Of a stretch of DNA of 64,000 bases, positions 1-8,615 are shown one piece after another. The position numbers and the translations under genes are program-made. This stretch comes from Reyranella sp. (GTDB taxonomy: Bacteria > Pseudomonadota > Alphaproteobacteria > Reyranellales > Reyranellaceae). How positions within the stretch are numbered: position 1 is the stretch's first letter; each line of letters begins with the position of its first letter. The notes beneath the pieces were generated by a model, which was not told the origin of the DNA, made no database searches, and saw only the letters and a list, made by a program, of their open reading frames with translations. The DNA lies in contig NZ_SCUT01000039.1 of the NCBI RefSeq assembly GCF_004297265.1, positions 29,076-93,075 of the forward strand, in the 5' to 3' direction.

Positions 1-6
1 AAATCG

Positions 7-930
7 GTGATCCCCTCGATCGAATGGCCAGCCTTCGCCGGAGACATCGACGCCATCCTGGCGCTGAAGCGCGAGCGGGATGCCGTCATCCTGGCGCACA
101 ACTACCAGACGCCCGAGATCTTCCACTGCGTGGCCGACATCGTGGGCGACAGCCTGGCGCTCGCGCGCGAGGCCATGAAGGTCGATGCCGGGGTGATCGT
201 CCTGGCCGGCGTCCATTTCATGGCCGAGACGGCCAAACTCCTGAACCCCGCCAAACGCGTCCTGATCCCCGACCCCGGCGCCGGCTGCTCGCTCGCCGCC
301 TCGATCACCGCCGCCGACGTCCGGCTGCTGCGCCAGCGCTATCCCGGCGTGCCGGTCGTCACCTACGTGAACACCTCCGCCGCCGTGAAGGCCGAGAGCG
401 ACGTCTGCTGCACTTCCGGCAACGCGAAGAAGATCGTCGAGAGCCTCGGCGTGCCGAAGGTCATCATGCTGCCCGACGAGTACCTGGCGCAGAACATCGC
501 CGCGGAAACCGGCGTCGAGATCGTCACCTGGGCCGGCCACTGCGAGGTGCACGAGCGTTTCACGGCTCGGGACATCCGCCAGCTGCGCGCCGGCCATCCG
601 GGCCTCGTGGTGCTGGCCCACCCTGAATGCCCGCCCGAAGTCGTCGGCGAATCGGACTTCACCGGCTCGACCGCGGCGATGATCGACTATGTCGATGCCA
701 ATCGTCCGGCGCGGGTCGTCCTCGTGACCGAATGCTCGATGAGCGACAACGTCGCCGTGCAGCATCCCGAGGTCGAGTTCATCCGGCCGTGCAATCTCTG
801 CCCGCACATGAAGCAGATCACCCTGCCGAAGATCCGCCACGCCCTCGAAACGATGCAACATGAAGTGACGATCGATCCCGCGGTGGCCGCGCCGGCCCGC
901 CGCGCCGTCGAGCGCATGCTGGAAGTCTGA
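7..930 (+). CDS. nadA: Quinolinate synthase NadA (5' end at window edge)
   Basis: Condenses iminoaspartate with dihydroxyacetone phosphate to give quinolinate, using a [4Fe-4S] cluster, in cytosolic de novo NAD synthesis. The frame encodes 307 residues from a GTG six bases into the window. The early AHNYQ motif (about residue 30) is typical. Cys94 (GAGCSL), Cys179 (GHCEVH) and Cys265 (NLCPHM) sit where the three cluster ligands of the family fall. The true start could lie upstream of the window, because no ribosome binding site is visible here. The stop is 7 bases before nadC, so the two are surely co-transcribed. nadB is not in view. Confidence 0.95.
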   Translation: MIPSIEWPAFAGDIDAILALKRERDAVILAHNYQTPEIFHCVADIVGDSLALAREAMKVDAGVIVLAGVHFMAETAKLLNPAKRVLIPDPGAGCSLAASITAADVRLLRQRYPGVPVVTYVNTSAAVKAESDVCCTSGNAKKIVESLGVPKVIMLPDEYLAQNIAAETGVEIVTWAGHCEVHERFTARDIRQLRAGHPGLVVLAHPECPPEVVGESDFTGSTAAMIDYVDANRPARVVLVTECSMSDNVAVQHPEVEFIRPCNLCPHMKQITLPKIRHALETMQHEVTIDPAVAAPARRAVERMLEV

Positions 931-937
931 GGCCGCG

Positions 938-1789
938 ATGACGATCCCCTCGCTCCCCCTCCTCATGATCGAACCGGTGGTCCGCGCCGCCCTGCTCGAG
1001 GATCTCGGCCGTGCCGGCGATCTCACGACCGACGCGATCGTGCCGCCGACGGCCCGGGCGAGAACCGCCCTGGTCGCGCGCCAGCCGGGCGTCGTGGCCG
1101 GGCTTGGCGCGGCGGCAACGGCCTTCCGGCTTGTCGACCCGGAGATCGAGGTCGCGGTCGAACGGCCGGACGGCACGCCGCTCGCGCCCGGCGACCGCAT
1201 CGCGACCATTGCCGGCCCGGCGCGCGGCATGCTGACCGCCGAGCGGGTGGCGCTGAACTTCCTCGGGCATCTGAGCGGCGTCGCCAGTGCTGCGGCCACG
1301 CTCGTGGAGGCCGTGCGCGGCCACAGGGCGCGCATCTGCTGCACCCGCAAGACGATGCCCGGGCTGCGGGCCCTGCAGAAATATGCCGTCCGCGTGGGCG
1401 GCGGCATGAACCACCGCTTCGGCCTGGACGACGGCGTCCTCATCAAGGACAATCATGTCGCCGTGGCCGGCGGCATCCGGCCCGCGATCCTCGCGGCGCG
1501 CCGCGGCGTCGGCCATCTGGTGAAGATCGAAGTCGAGGTCGATACGCTGGATCAGCTCGAGGAAGCGCTGGCGACCGGCGTCGATGCGGTCCTGCTCGAC
1601 AACATGACGCCCGAGCAGCTCGCCGCTGCGGTCCGCCTGATCGACGGACAGGCGATCGCCGAAGCCTCCGGCCGCATCACGCCGCAGACGGCGCCGGCCA
1701 TCGCCGCCAGCGGCGTCGACCTGATCTCGGCCGGCTGGCTGACCCACAGCGCCACCGTCCTCGACATCGGCCTCGACTGGGAGGCCTAA
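938..1789 (+). CDS. nadC: Nicotinate-nucleotide pyrophosphorylase (carboxylating) NadC
   Basis: Converts quinolinate and PRPP to nicotinate mononucleotide, CO2 and pyrophosphate, the step after NadA. The 283 residues match the family length. Visible family motifs are CCTRKTMPGLR near residue 135, LIKDNH near 168, IEVEV near 193, LLDNM near 215 and the C-terminal SGVDLISAGWLTHS phosphate-binding segment. It starts at ATG 7 bases after nadA, forming a nadAC unit. No convincing rho-independent terminator follows; the 166 bases to the next gene hold only a short GGTATC/GATACC inverted repeat at 1864-1877. Confidence 0.95.
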   Translation: MTIPSLPLLMIEPVVRAALLEDLGRAGDLTTDAIVPPTARARTALVARQPGVVAGLGAAATAFRLVDPEIEVAVERPDGTPLAPGDRIATIAGPARGMLTAERVALNFLGHLSGVASAAATLVEAVRGHRARICCTRKTMPGLRALQKYAVRVGGGMNHRFGLDDGVLIKDNHVAVAGGIRPAILAARRGVGHLVKIEVEVDTLDQLEEALATGVDAVLLDNMTPEQLAAAVRLIDGQAIAEASGRITPQTAPAIAASGVDLISAGWLTHSATVLDIGLDWEA

Positions 1790-1955
1790 AGGCGCGAAAA
1801 TAGTCGGCGTCCGGGCAAATATAATCGAAACAAACGAATCGAAAAATGCCGATTCCGGAGACAGGTATCCTGATACCGCTACCAGGCCGTCCCGCTCCCC
1901 GGCAGCGTCCAAAAAAGCCAATTACAACAGCCTGTTAGGGCACGAAGCTCGGGTC

Positions 1956-2417
1956 TCAGTTGCTGACTTCGCAGTGCTTGCCCATTTCCTTGCACACTCG
2001 CAGCACTGCCTGGACCACCATCGACGAGGTCGAGCCTTCGCCCGGGCCGGCATGGCCCGCGATCAGCAGCTGCGAGACGTCGTCGTTGAAGGGCACGACG
2101 TTCAGCGTGGCGGTGCGGTCGCCCTCGGCGATCTGGATGCGGCGCGCGCCGGGATCCTGCATCAGGATGCGCACCGACGGGTTCTTGCGCGCAAGCTCCA
2201 GCGCCGTCGAGAAGATCTTGTCGGCATGGGCGTCGAGCAGGACCGTCGCGAAATCGTAGCCGGCGCGGCCGTCCTGCTGGCCGCCTTCGGTCATCTGGTG
2301 GATGCGGCCCAGCGCCTTGCGCGCCACGAACACCCATTGCGCCTCTGCCGGCGCGAAAGGCAGCGCCAGGCCGGCGAGCATGACCGCGGCGACGAGTGGC
2401 TTGAAGATCCTATGCAT
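1956..2417 (-). CDS. Small exported hypothetical protein
   Basis: Encodes 153 residues with a clear Sec signal peptide (basic MHRIFK, then a hydrophobic stretch, and a likely cut after APAEA near residue 26). The mature part is alanine/glycine rich with no motif I can name, and has two cysteines (about 142 and 149) near the C-terminus that could form a disulfide. I chose the ATG at 2417 because the signal peptide begins there; the open frame continues upstream but overlaps the next gene antisense-like. It lies 44 bases downstream of the OYE-type reductase on the same strand and may be at the end of that transcript. Function unknown. Confidence 0.6.
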   Translation of the reverse strand: MHRIFKPLVAAVMLAGLALPFAPAEAQWVFVARKALGRIHQMTEGGQQDGRAGYDFATVLLDAHADKIFSTALELARKNPSVRILMQDPGARRIQIAEGDRTATLNVVPFNDDVSQLLIAGHAGPGEGSTSSMVVQAVLRVCKEMGKHCEVSN

Positions 2418-2461
2418 GCGTCGGCTCCCTTTGCCGCGTTGTTCTTCCGGAGGCGCGCTTC

Positions 2462-3562
2462 TTACGCCAGTGTCGCCAGCGATGAAGCCGAGAATGGCGC
2501 GAGCTCGCCGAAGCGCCCATCGCGCACTTTGACCGCCCATTGCGGATCGGCCAGCAGCGCGCGCCCGACCGCAACGAGATCGAACTCCTCGCGCTCCAGC
2601 CGCGCCTCCAGTTCGCCGAGATCGCCGATTTCGGAATCCTCGCGCGTCCGGAAGGTCTGCACGAAATCCGCCCCCTTGAGGCCGACCGAGCCCACGGTGA
2701 TCGTGGGCTTGCCGGTGAGCTTCTTGGTCCAGCCCGCGAGGTTGAGCGGGGAGCCCTCGAACTCGGGCTCCCAGAAGCGGCGCGTCGAGCAGTGATAGAT
2801 GTCGGTGCCGGCTGCGGTCAGCGGCTCGAGGAAGCGCGCCAGCTCGTCGGGCGTCGGCGCCAGCCGCGCCGTGAAGTCCTGCTGCTTCCACTGCGAGAAG
2901 CGGAAGATGATCGGATAGTCGGCGCCGACGCGCGCCCGGATCGCCTTCACGATCTCGGCCGCGAAGCGCGTGCGCTGCACGAAGTCGCCGCCCCAGGCGT
3001 CGTCGCGCTTGTTCGCGCCCTCCCAGAAGAACTGGTCGATCAGGTAGCCATGCGCGCCATGGATCTCGACCGCATCGAAACCGATCTCCTGCGCCGCACC
3101 GGCGGCGCGCGCGAACGCGTCGATCGTGTCGGCGATGTCGGCTTCGCTCATCGCCGGCCCGACCTGCTTGCCGGACGCGGACAAGCCGGACGGACCGTCC
3201 GACGGCGCTTCGGGATGGCGACCGGTGCCGGTCTTGCGCATCATGCCCTGGTGCCAGAGCTGCGGCGCGATCCTGCCGCCGGCGCCATGCACTTCCTCGA
3301 CCACGTGCCGCCAGCCGGCGAGACTGGCCGGCGAATGGAAGTCGGGCACATTCGTGTCGTTGGAAGCGGCCGGCCGGTCCACCGTGGTGCCTTCGGTAAT
3401 GATCAGCCCGACTCCGCCTTCGGCGCGGCGGCGATAATAGGCCGCGACGTCCGCGCCCGGGATGCTGCCGGGGCTCTTGGAGCGCGTCATCGGCGCCATC
3501 ACCAGACGGTTGGGCAGCGACAGCGACTTGGCGGTGAATGGACGGAAAAGCGGGCTGGTCAT
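2462..3562 (-). CDS. Old yellow enzyme family NADH:flavin oxidoreductase
   Basis: A 366-residue FMN-dependent ene-reductase of the OYE/NemA family, expected to reduce activated C=C bonds, nitro compounds or nitrate esters with NAD(P)H in the cytosol. Visible features are LPNRLVMAPMTR near the N-terminus (FMN binding), the substrate-binding region EIHGAHGYLIDQF near 168-180, and the C-terminal LVAVGRALLADP phosphate-binding segment. Its ATG overlaps the stop of the upstream M81 peptidase gene in an ATGA, implying translational coupling. The physiological substrate cannot be told from sequence. Confidence 0.9.
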   Translation of the reverse strand: MTSPLFRPFTAKSLSLPNRLVMAPMTRSKSPGSIPGADVAAYYRRRAEGGVGLIITEGTTVDRPAASNDTNVPDFHSPASLAGWRHVVEEVHGAGGRIAPQLWHQGMMRKTGTGRHPEAPSDGPSGLSASGKQVGPAMSEADIADTIDAFARAAGAAQEIGFDAVEIHGAHGYLIDQFFWEGANKRDDAWGGDFVQRTRFAAEIVKAIRARVGADYPIIFRFSQWKQQDFTARLAPTPDELARFLEPLTAAGTDIYHCSTRRFWEPEFEGSPLNLAGWTKKLTGKPTITVGSVGLKGADFVQTFRTREDSEIGDLGELEARLEREEFDLVAVGRALLADPQWAVKVRDGRFGELAPFSASSLATLA

Positions 3563-5043
3563 GAAGGTCTCGCTTGAGGGAAGTCTATGTCGCCGTAGGG
3601 ATAGAAGTTCTTCAGGTCGACGTTGCGGTAGGGCAGCCCGTCGAGCCGAACGGTGCCGAGGAAGGGCTCGACCGGCTCGACCAGCAGGATGGTCCTGGCA
3701 AAGCCGCTATCGTCGAAACCGCGACGGAAGTGCACGCGCGACTTGATGGCGATCGCCTTGAACTGCGCCAGGTCGAAGGCGGGGCCCGCGAGTTGCGACG
3801 GCTCGATAATCTGCGTGAGGTATCGGCTGATCAGCACGACGTTGCCGCGACCGAAGGCGACGCTTACCCACAACGTGCCATAGGCTTCGTGCGCGCCCAC
3901 GACCGTGCCTGTGACACGCACCGGCTGGCCGGCGGATTCGTCGGCGAGGCCGCCGATCTCGCGGTCGAACGCATCGCCCACCTTCACGCCCTCTTCCTTC
4001 AGCGCATCGATGACCTTGGCATCGGCGATGGTCGCGATCAGCACGTCCGAGAGGTCCTGCTCGATCACTTCCTTAAGGATCCAGGTCGCGTAGCCCGAAC
4101 GATCGCTGTGGTCGGCCAGCACGACCGGCGTCTCGCCGCGGGCCATCGCCTCCTTGGCCAGCCTGACGCCCTCGGGGATCGGATAGACCTTCGCGGTGTT
4201 GAGAAGCGCTTCGCGCCGGCGCCACGCCCAGGACGACATGTCGTCGGCGACCTTCCGGGCCAGCGCCGCATTGCCGTTGGTCATCACCTGGAAGCAAAGG
4301 CCGACATCGGGTACGTCGGCGAAGGGAAAGCCGAAGAAGACGTTCACATAGACGTCGGGCTCGCGCGCTTCCCAGACGAGGGCGCGCTGCACCAGGTCCA
4401 TCCACGGCGAGGCCCCTGTCCATTGCAGGACGGTCGGCGTGATGATCGGCACTTTCACCGTCACCGTGGCGGGGGCGTAGTCGCCGCGGATCGCACGCAC
4501 CAGCATGCGCGCCGCGCGCTCGCCCTGCAGGTGGCTGTCGTAATGCGGGAAGTATTTGACCGTGAAGGCCATGTCGGCCTGGGCCAGGAACTCGGCATCC
4601 TCGTTGCCGTGCGGGTCGAAGGTACCGACGATGAAGGCCTTGCGCCCGACCACTTCGCGAACCCGCCGCGCGATATCGGCCTCCGGTCGGGCGACGCCGC
4701 GCACGCCCATCGCTCCGTGCAGGCTGAGATAGACGCCGTCGAACGGCCCCTGCTCCTTCAGGCCCGCGACCATGCGGCCGAGGAACGTCTCGTAGGCTTG
4801 TTCGGTGATCCAGCCCGAGCCCGTGCCGGTCTTCGGCCAGAGCGGCGATTCGATGCCGACCAGCTCGACGCCGTCATACTCGCGCGCCACCTTCACGAAC
4901 CCGCCCATGTAGGACTTCGGGTCGTGCGCCAGCAGCTTCTCGCCACTGGCCGGCGAGCCAGGATAGGTGAAATCGGCGAGCGTGGTGTCGTTCGGAAGGA
5001 ACGTCACCGTCTCATGGGCGAACTGCAGGACGGCGATACGCAT
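3559..5043 (-). CDS. M81 family metallopeptidase (MlrC-like)
   Basis: A 494-residue member of the M81/MlrC family, named for the microcystin-degradation peptidase MlrC; most members act on unknown small peptides or amide compounds. Family traits are the N-terminal MRIAVLQFAHETVTF, the metal-site region FDPHGN near 160, and YFPHYDSH near 185. The start at 5043 is chosen because the family begins with MRIA; the longer frame upstream overlaps the next gene and is not family-like. It overlaps the OYE gene by 4 bases, so peptide or amide hydrolysis and flavin reduction may serve one catabolic route. Confidence 0.85.
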   Translation of the reverse strand: MRIAVLQFAHETVTFLPNDTTLADFTYPGSPASGEKLLAHDPKSYMGGFVKVAREYDGVELVGIESPLWPKTGTGSGWITEQAYETFLGRMVAGLKEQGPFDGVYLSLHGAMGVRGVARPEADIARRVREVVGRKAFIVGTFDPHGNEDAEFLAQADMAFTVKYFPHYDSHLQGERAARMLVRAIRGDYAPATVTVKVPIITPTVLQWTGASPWMDLVQRALVWEAREPDVYVNVFFGFPFADVPDVGLCFQVMTNGNAALARKVADDMSSWAWRRREALLNTAKVYPIPEGVRLAKEAMARGETPVVLADHSDRSGYATWILKEVIEQDLSDVLIATIADAKVIDALKEEGVKVGDAFDREIGGLADESAGQPVRVTGTVVGAHEAYGTLWVSVAFGRGNVVLISRYLTQIIEPSQLAGPAFDLAQFKAIAIKSRVHFRRGFDDSGFARTILLVEPVEPFLGTVRLDGLPYRNVDLKNFYPYGDIDFPQARPS

Positions 5044-5060
5044 CGGCGCCGTCCGACTGG

Positions 5061-5933
5061 CTAGCGCGTCGGAACCGGGCGTTCGCCGGAATAGTCGTAG
5101 AAGCCGCGCTTCACCTTGCGGCCGATCCAGCCGGCTTCGACATACTTCACGAGCAGCGGGCATGGCCGGTACTTCGAATCGGCCAGACCCTCGTGCAGCA
5201 CCTGCATCACTGAGAGGCAGGTATCGAGGCCGATGAAGTCGGCCAGCTCGAGCGGGCCCATCGGATGGTTGGCGCCCAGCTTCATGCCGGTGTCGATCGC
5301 CTCCACGTTGCCGACGCCTTCATAGAGGGCATAGACCGCCTCGTTGATCATCGGCAGCAGGATACGGTTCACGATGAAGGCCGGGAAGTCCTCGGCATTG
5401 ACCGGCTTCTTGTCGAGCTTGACGACGACCTCGCGCACGGTGCGGAAGGTCTCCTCCTCGGTGGCGATGCCGCGGATCAACTCGACCAGCCCCATCAGAG
5501 GCACCGGGTTCATGAAGTGCATGCCCATGAACTTGCCGGGCCGGTCGGTGACGGCGGCGAGCCTCGTCACGGAGATCGACGAGGTGTTGGTGGCGAGCAG
5601 CACGTTGGCCGGCAGGCCCTCGCAGACCTTCTTGAAGATCTCCCGCTTCACCGCCTCGTTTTCGGTCGCCGCCTCTACGATCAGGTCGCAGTCGGCAAAC
5701 GCCTTGTAGTCGGTGGCGGTCGAGATGCGGTTGAGCGCCGAGTCCTTGTCTTCCGGGCGGATCATGCCGCGGCCGATCTGCCGGTCCATGTTGCGTCCGA
5801 TCGCGTCGATGCCCTTGTCGAGATGGGCCTGGTCGACATCCGCGAGCCGGATGTCGAAGCCCTTCAACGCGCAGACATGGGCGATGCCGCTGCCCATCTG
5901 GCCGGCACCGATGACTCCGATGCGCTTGATCAT
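5061..5933 (-). CDS. 3-hydroxybutyryl-CoA dehydrogenase
   Basis: A 290-residue NAD(P)-dependent dehydrogenase that interconverts (S)-3-hydroxyacyl-CoA and acetoacetyl-CoA-type products. The N-terminal Rossmann motif GAGQMGSGIAHV starts at residue 9. The signature HFMNPVPLMGLVELI (about 138-152) carries the catalytic His, and NHPMGPLELADFIGLD is the conserved C-terminal domain motif. The length is normal for PaaH/HbdA. It is 21 bases downstream of etfA in the same orientation, so electron transfer flavoprotein and beta-oxidation steps appear co-expressed. Confidence 0.93.
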   Translation of the reverse strand: MIKRIGVIGAGQMGSGIAHVCALKGFDIRLADVDQAHLDKGIDAIGRNMDRQIGRGMIRPEDKDSALNRISTATDYKAFADCDLIVEAATENEAVKREIFKKVCEGLPANVLLATNTSSISVTRLAAVTDRPGKFMGMHFMNPVPLMGLVELIRGIATEEETFRTVREVVVKLDKKPVNAEDFPAFIVNRILLPMINEAVYALYEGVGNVEAIDTGMKLGANHPMGPLELADFIGLDTCLSVMQVLHEGLADSKYRPCPLLVKYVEAGWIGRKVKRGFYDYSGERPVPTR

Positions 5934-5954
5934 GATGGGTACCCTCGGGTTACT

Positions 5955-6890
5955 TTACTTTTTCTCGATCGCGGCGGTGAGCTCGGGAACGATCTGGAAG
6001 AGATCGCCCACGAGACCGTAGTCGGCCACCTGGAAGATCGGGGCCTCCTCGTCCTTGTTGATCGCCACGATCGTCTTGCTGTCCTTCATGCCGGCGAGAT
6101 GCTGGATCGCGCCCGAGATGCCGATGGCGATGTAGAGGTCGGGCGCAACCACCTTGCCGGTCTGGCCGACCTGGTAGTCGTTCGGCACGTAGCCCGCATC
6201 GACCGCGGCGCGGCTGGCGCCGAGACCGGCGCCGAGCTTGTCGGCCAGCGTCTCGAGCATCTTGAAGTTCTCGCCGCTCTGCAGGCCGCGACCGCCGCTG
6301 ACGACGATCTTGGCGCTGGTGAGCTCGGGGCGCTCGCTCTTGGAGAGCTCGGCGCCGGCGAAGGACGAGAGGCCCGCGCTGCCCGTGCCGGCGATCTGCT
6401 CGATCGCTGCCGAACCGCCACCCGCCGCCGCCTTGAAGTTGGTCGGGCGCACGGTGACGATCTTGATCTTGTCGGTGCTCTGCACCGTCGCCATCGCATT
6501 GCCGGCGTAGATCGGGCGCACGAAGGTGTCGGGCGAGACGACCTGGATCGCCTCGGAGACCTGCGCGACGTCGAGCAGGGCCGCGGCGCGCGGCGCGACG
6601 TTCTTGCCGACCGAGTCGGCCGCCATCACGACGTGGCTGTAGCCCGGCGCGAGCTTCACGACGAGCGGCGCGATGTCCTCGGCCAGCCAGTTGGCGTAGG
6701 CCGCGTCCTCGGCCTGCAGCACCTTGGCGACACCCTGGATCGCGGCCGCCGACTGGGCAGCCTCGCCGGCGTTGCTGCCGGCCACCAGGACATGGACCTC
6801 GGGGTCCATCTGGGCCGCGGCCGCTACGGCGTTGGCGACATTGGCGCGGACGGTCTTGCCGTCATGCGCGGCGACAACGAGGACGGCCAT
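5955..6890 (-). CDS. etfA: Electron transfer flavoprotein alpha subunit
   Basis: The FAD-binding subunit of the soluble ETF heterodimer, which takes electrons from acyl-CoA dehydrogenases and passes them to ETF:quinone oxidoreductase. The 311 residues match the family. The C-terminal FAD domain shows [32 protein letters not shown] and [15 protein letters not shown]. One base separates it from the stop of etfB, so the subunits are translationally coupled. Likely clients in this window are the methylsuccinyl-CoA dehydrogenase at 24.9 kb and other acyl-CoA dehydrogenases. Confidence 0.95.
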   Translation of the reverse strand: MAVLVVAAHDGKTVRANVANAVAAAAQMDPEVHVLVAGSNAGEAAQSAAAIQGVAKVLQAEDAAYANWLAEDIAPLVVKLAPGYSHVVMAADSVGKNVAPRAAALLDVAQVSEAIQVVSPDTFVRPIYAGNAMATVQSTDKIKIVTVRPTNFKAAAGGGSAAIEQIAGTGSAGLSSFAGAELSKSERPELTSAKIVVSGGRGLQSGENFKMLETLADKLGAGLGASRAAVDAGYVPNDYQVGQTGKVVAPDLYIAIGISGAIQHLAGMKDSKTIVAINKDEEAPIFQVADYGLVGDLFQIVPELTAAIEKK

Positions 6891-6891
6891 C

Positions 6892-7641
6892 TCAGATCAC
6901 TCCCGCTTCGTTGCGCAGCTTCTCGACCAGCTCCGCGACGGTCTTCACCTTGATGCCCGACTTGCGCTTCGGCGGCTCCTCGACCTTCAGCGTCTTGAGG
7001 CGCGGCGCGACGTCGACGCCCAGCGCGTCCGGCGCCAGCGTCTCGATCGGCTTCTTCTTCGCCTTCATGATGTTCGGCAGCGACGCGTAGCGCGGCTCGT
7101 TGAGGCGCAAGTCGGTGGTGATCACCGCCGGCATCTTGATCTTGATGTTCTCGAGGCCGCCGTCGACTTCGCGCTTCACCTCGACCGTGCCGTCGGCCAC
7201 GTTCAGCTTGTTCGCGAAGGTGCCGACCGACCAGCCGAGCAGTGCGGCCAGCATCTGGCCGGTCTGGTTGGAGTCGTCGTCGATCGCCTGCTTGCCGACG
7301 ATCACCAGGCCGGGCTGCTCCTTGTCGACCACGGCCTTCAGCAGCTTGGCGACCGCCAGCGGCTGCAGTTCGGCGTCGGTCTGCACCAGGACGCCGCGGT
7401 CGGCGCCCATGGCGAGCGCGGTGCGGATCGTCTCCTGGCACTGGGCCGGCCCGGCGGAGAAAGCGATGATTTCGGTCGCGGCGCCCTTCTCTTTCATGCG
7501 GATCGCCTCTTCCACGGCGATCTCATCGAAGGGATTCATGGACATCTTGACGTTAGCCGTCTCGACACCCGTGTTGTCGGCCTTGACGCGGATCTTGACA
7601 TTGTAGTCGATGACCCGCTTGACCGCGACCAGCACTTTCAT
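6892..7641 (-). CDS. etfB: Electron transfer flavoprotein beta subunit
   Basis: The AMP-binding partner of etfA. It has 249 residues and the family opening [19 protein letters not shown], followed by [13 protein letters not shown], a signature of ETF beta. It is the first gene of the etfB-etfA-hydroxyacyl-CoA dehydrogenase run and has a recognisable promoter about 60 bases upstream. Confidence 0.95.
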   Translation of the reverse strand: MKVLVAVKRVIDYNVKIRVKADNTGVETANVKMSMNPFDEIAVEEAIRMKEKGAATEIIAFSAGPAQCQETIRTALAMGADRGVLVQTDAELQPLAVAKLLKAVVDKEQPGLVIVGKQAIDDDSNQTGQMLAALLGWSVGTFANKLNVADGTVEVKREVDGGLENIKIKMPAVITTDLRLNEPRYASLPNIMKAKKKPIETLAPDALGVDVAPRLKTLKVEEPPKRKSGIKVKTVAELVEKLRNEAGVI

Positions 7642-7698
7642 CGCGTTGCGCCTATCGGTGAGTTGAGGCCGGACTGACCCGTCCGGCGAAGGGGTTTT

Positions 7699-7728
7699 CG
7701 TGTAGGGGTGTTCAGCCGATCATGTCAA
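7699..7728 (-). promoter_or_regulatory. Sigma-70 type promoter of the etfBA operon
   Basis: Read on the minus strand, a consensus -35 TTGACA (7723-7728) is followed by 17-18 bases and a -10 like CTACAC/TACACG (7699-7705). This predicts a 5' leader of about 50 bases to etfB. The -35 match is perfect and the -10 is fair. Inferred from sequence only. Confidence 0.5.
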
Positions 7729-7759
7729 GGCTATGGCGCACTGCACAAGATCGCACGGT

Positions 7760-7782
7760 GAAAGATTTTTCCTCTATCTTTC
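7760..7782. repeat. Inverted repeat between cobalamin adenosyltransferase gene and etfB
   Basis: GAAAGAT (7760-7766) and ATCTTTC (7776-7782) form a perfect 7-base inverted repeat with a 9-base loop. It sits just past the stop of the adenosyltransferase gene and upstream of the etfB promoter. It may be a weak terminator or an operator; there is no U-run after it on the minus strand. Confidence 0.35.
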
Positions 7783-7796
7783 AACAGCTTGGCCGG

Positions 7797-8393
7797 CTAG
7801 CGGGCGCCGCCCGGCACCCAGAGCACGTCTGCTGCGCCGTTATCGTTGAGCCGCCGCGCCAGCACGAACAGGTGATCCGACAGGCGATTGATGTACTTGA
7901 TCGCCTCCGGATTGATCTCCTGCTCTGTCGCCAGGTGCGTCATGCAGCGCTCGGCGCGCCGTGCCACGGTCCGCCCCAGATGCAACCATGAGGCGGCCTC
8001 GCTGCCGCCCGGCAGGATGAAGGACTTGAGCGGCTGCAGCTCGGCATTCATCGCATCGATCTCGTGCTCAAGACGCTCGACCTGCGACGCCACGATGCGC
8101 AACGCCGGCTCGTCGCGCTTCGTCTTGCCCTCAGGCGTGCAGAGATCGGCGCCGAGATCGAACAGGTCGTTCTGGATGCGCATCAACATCGCGTCGGCTT
8201 CGGCGAGACGCGGATCGCTCGAGCCCGCGCGCGCGATGGCGCTGCGTGCCAGGCCGATCACCGAGTTCGCCTCGTCGGTCGTGCCATAGGCTTCGACGCG
8301 GATATCGTGCTTGGCCACGCGCTCGCCACGGCCGAGCGATGTCTGTCCAGTATCGCCACCGCGCGTATAAATGCGGTTGAGATTGACGGCCAT
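7797..8393 (-). CDS. Cob(I)alamin adenosyltransferase, PduO type
   Basis: Transfers the adenosyl group of ATP to cob(I)alamin to make coenzyme B12, needed by methylmalonyl- and ethylmalonyl-CoA mutases. The 198 residues begin with the PduO/MMAB ATP-binding signature TRGGDTGQTSLG; the catalytic region FILPGGSEAASWLHLGRTVARRAER (split by me into FILPGG and RTVARRAER) and the C-terminal YINRLSDHLFVLAR are also typical. Its start is 3 bases after the HIG1-like gene stop, making it the last gene of a tight six-gene run. The link to the ccr/mcd pathway elsewhere in the window is functional inference. Confidence 0.93.
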   Translation of the reverse strand: MAVNLNRIYTRGGDTGQTSLGRGERVAKHDIRVEAYGTTDEANSVIGLARSAIARAGSSDPRLAEADAMLMRIQNDLFDLGADLCTPEGKTKRDEPALRIVASQVERLEHEIDAMNAELQPLKSFILPGGSEAASWLHLGRTVARRAERCMTHLATEQEINPEAIKYINRLSDHLFVLARRLNDNGAADVLWVPGGAR

Positions 8394-8396
8394 CGG

Positions 8397-8609
8397 CTAG
8401 CTCCTGCTCGCAAAATACCAGAGCAGGATCAGCACGACGGTGAGGAGCTGCAGACGCACGCGCCACCACATCATGCGGTTGCTGCGGCGACTGCCCTCGA
8501 TGTTGCCGTCCTGGTTTCGACTCATGTTGATCAGGCCGGCGAACAGCGTCCCGAGCGTGGCGAAGGCCGACACCAGCACGAGGACGAACAGGATATTGGC
8601 GAGGGTCAT
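8397..8609 (-). CDS. HIG1-domain-like twin-transmembrane protein
   Basis: A 70-residue membrane protein with two hydrophobic helices (about 4-27 and 50-67) joined by a short polar loop. The loop ends in RSNRMMWWRVRLQ, which resembles the RxNxxMRWRVxLQ pattern of alphaproteobacterial HIG1/twin-transmembrane proteins, some of which associate with cytochrome oxidase. It lies 6 bases after the amine oxidase stop and 3 bases before the adenosyltransferase gene; this adjacency is common in alphaproteobacteria as far as I recall. The exact role here is unknown. Confidence 0.7.
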   Translation of the reverse strand: MTLANILFVLVLVSAFATLGTLFAGLINMSRNQDGNIEGSRRSNRMMWWRVRLQLLTVVLILLWYFASRS

Positions 8610-8615
8610 GGGGGC

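Noticed and set aside
5265..6953. A 562-codon plus-strand frame antisense to the hydroxyacyl-CoA dehydrogenase and etfA.
   Set aside because: The opposite strand has unmistakable conserved proteins; this frame is rich in Asp/Arg/His/Leu as expected from antisense reading.
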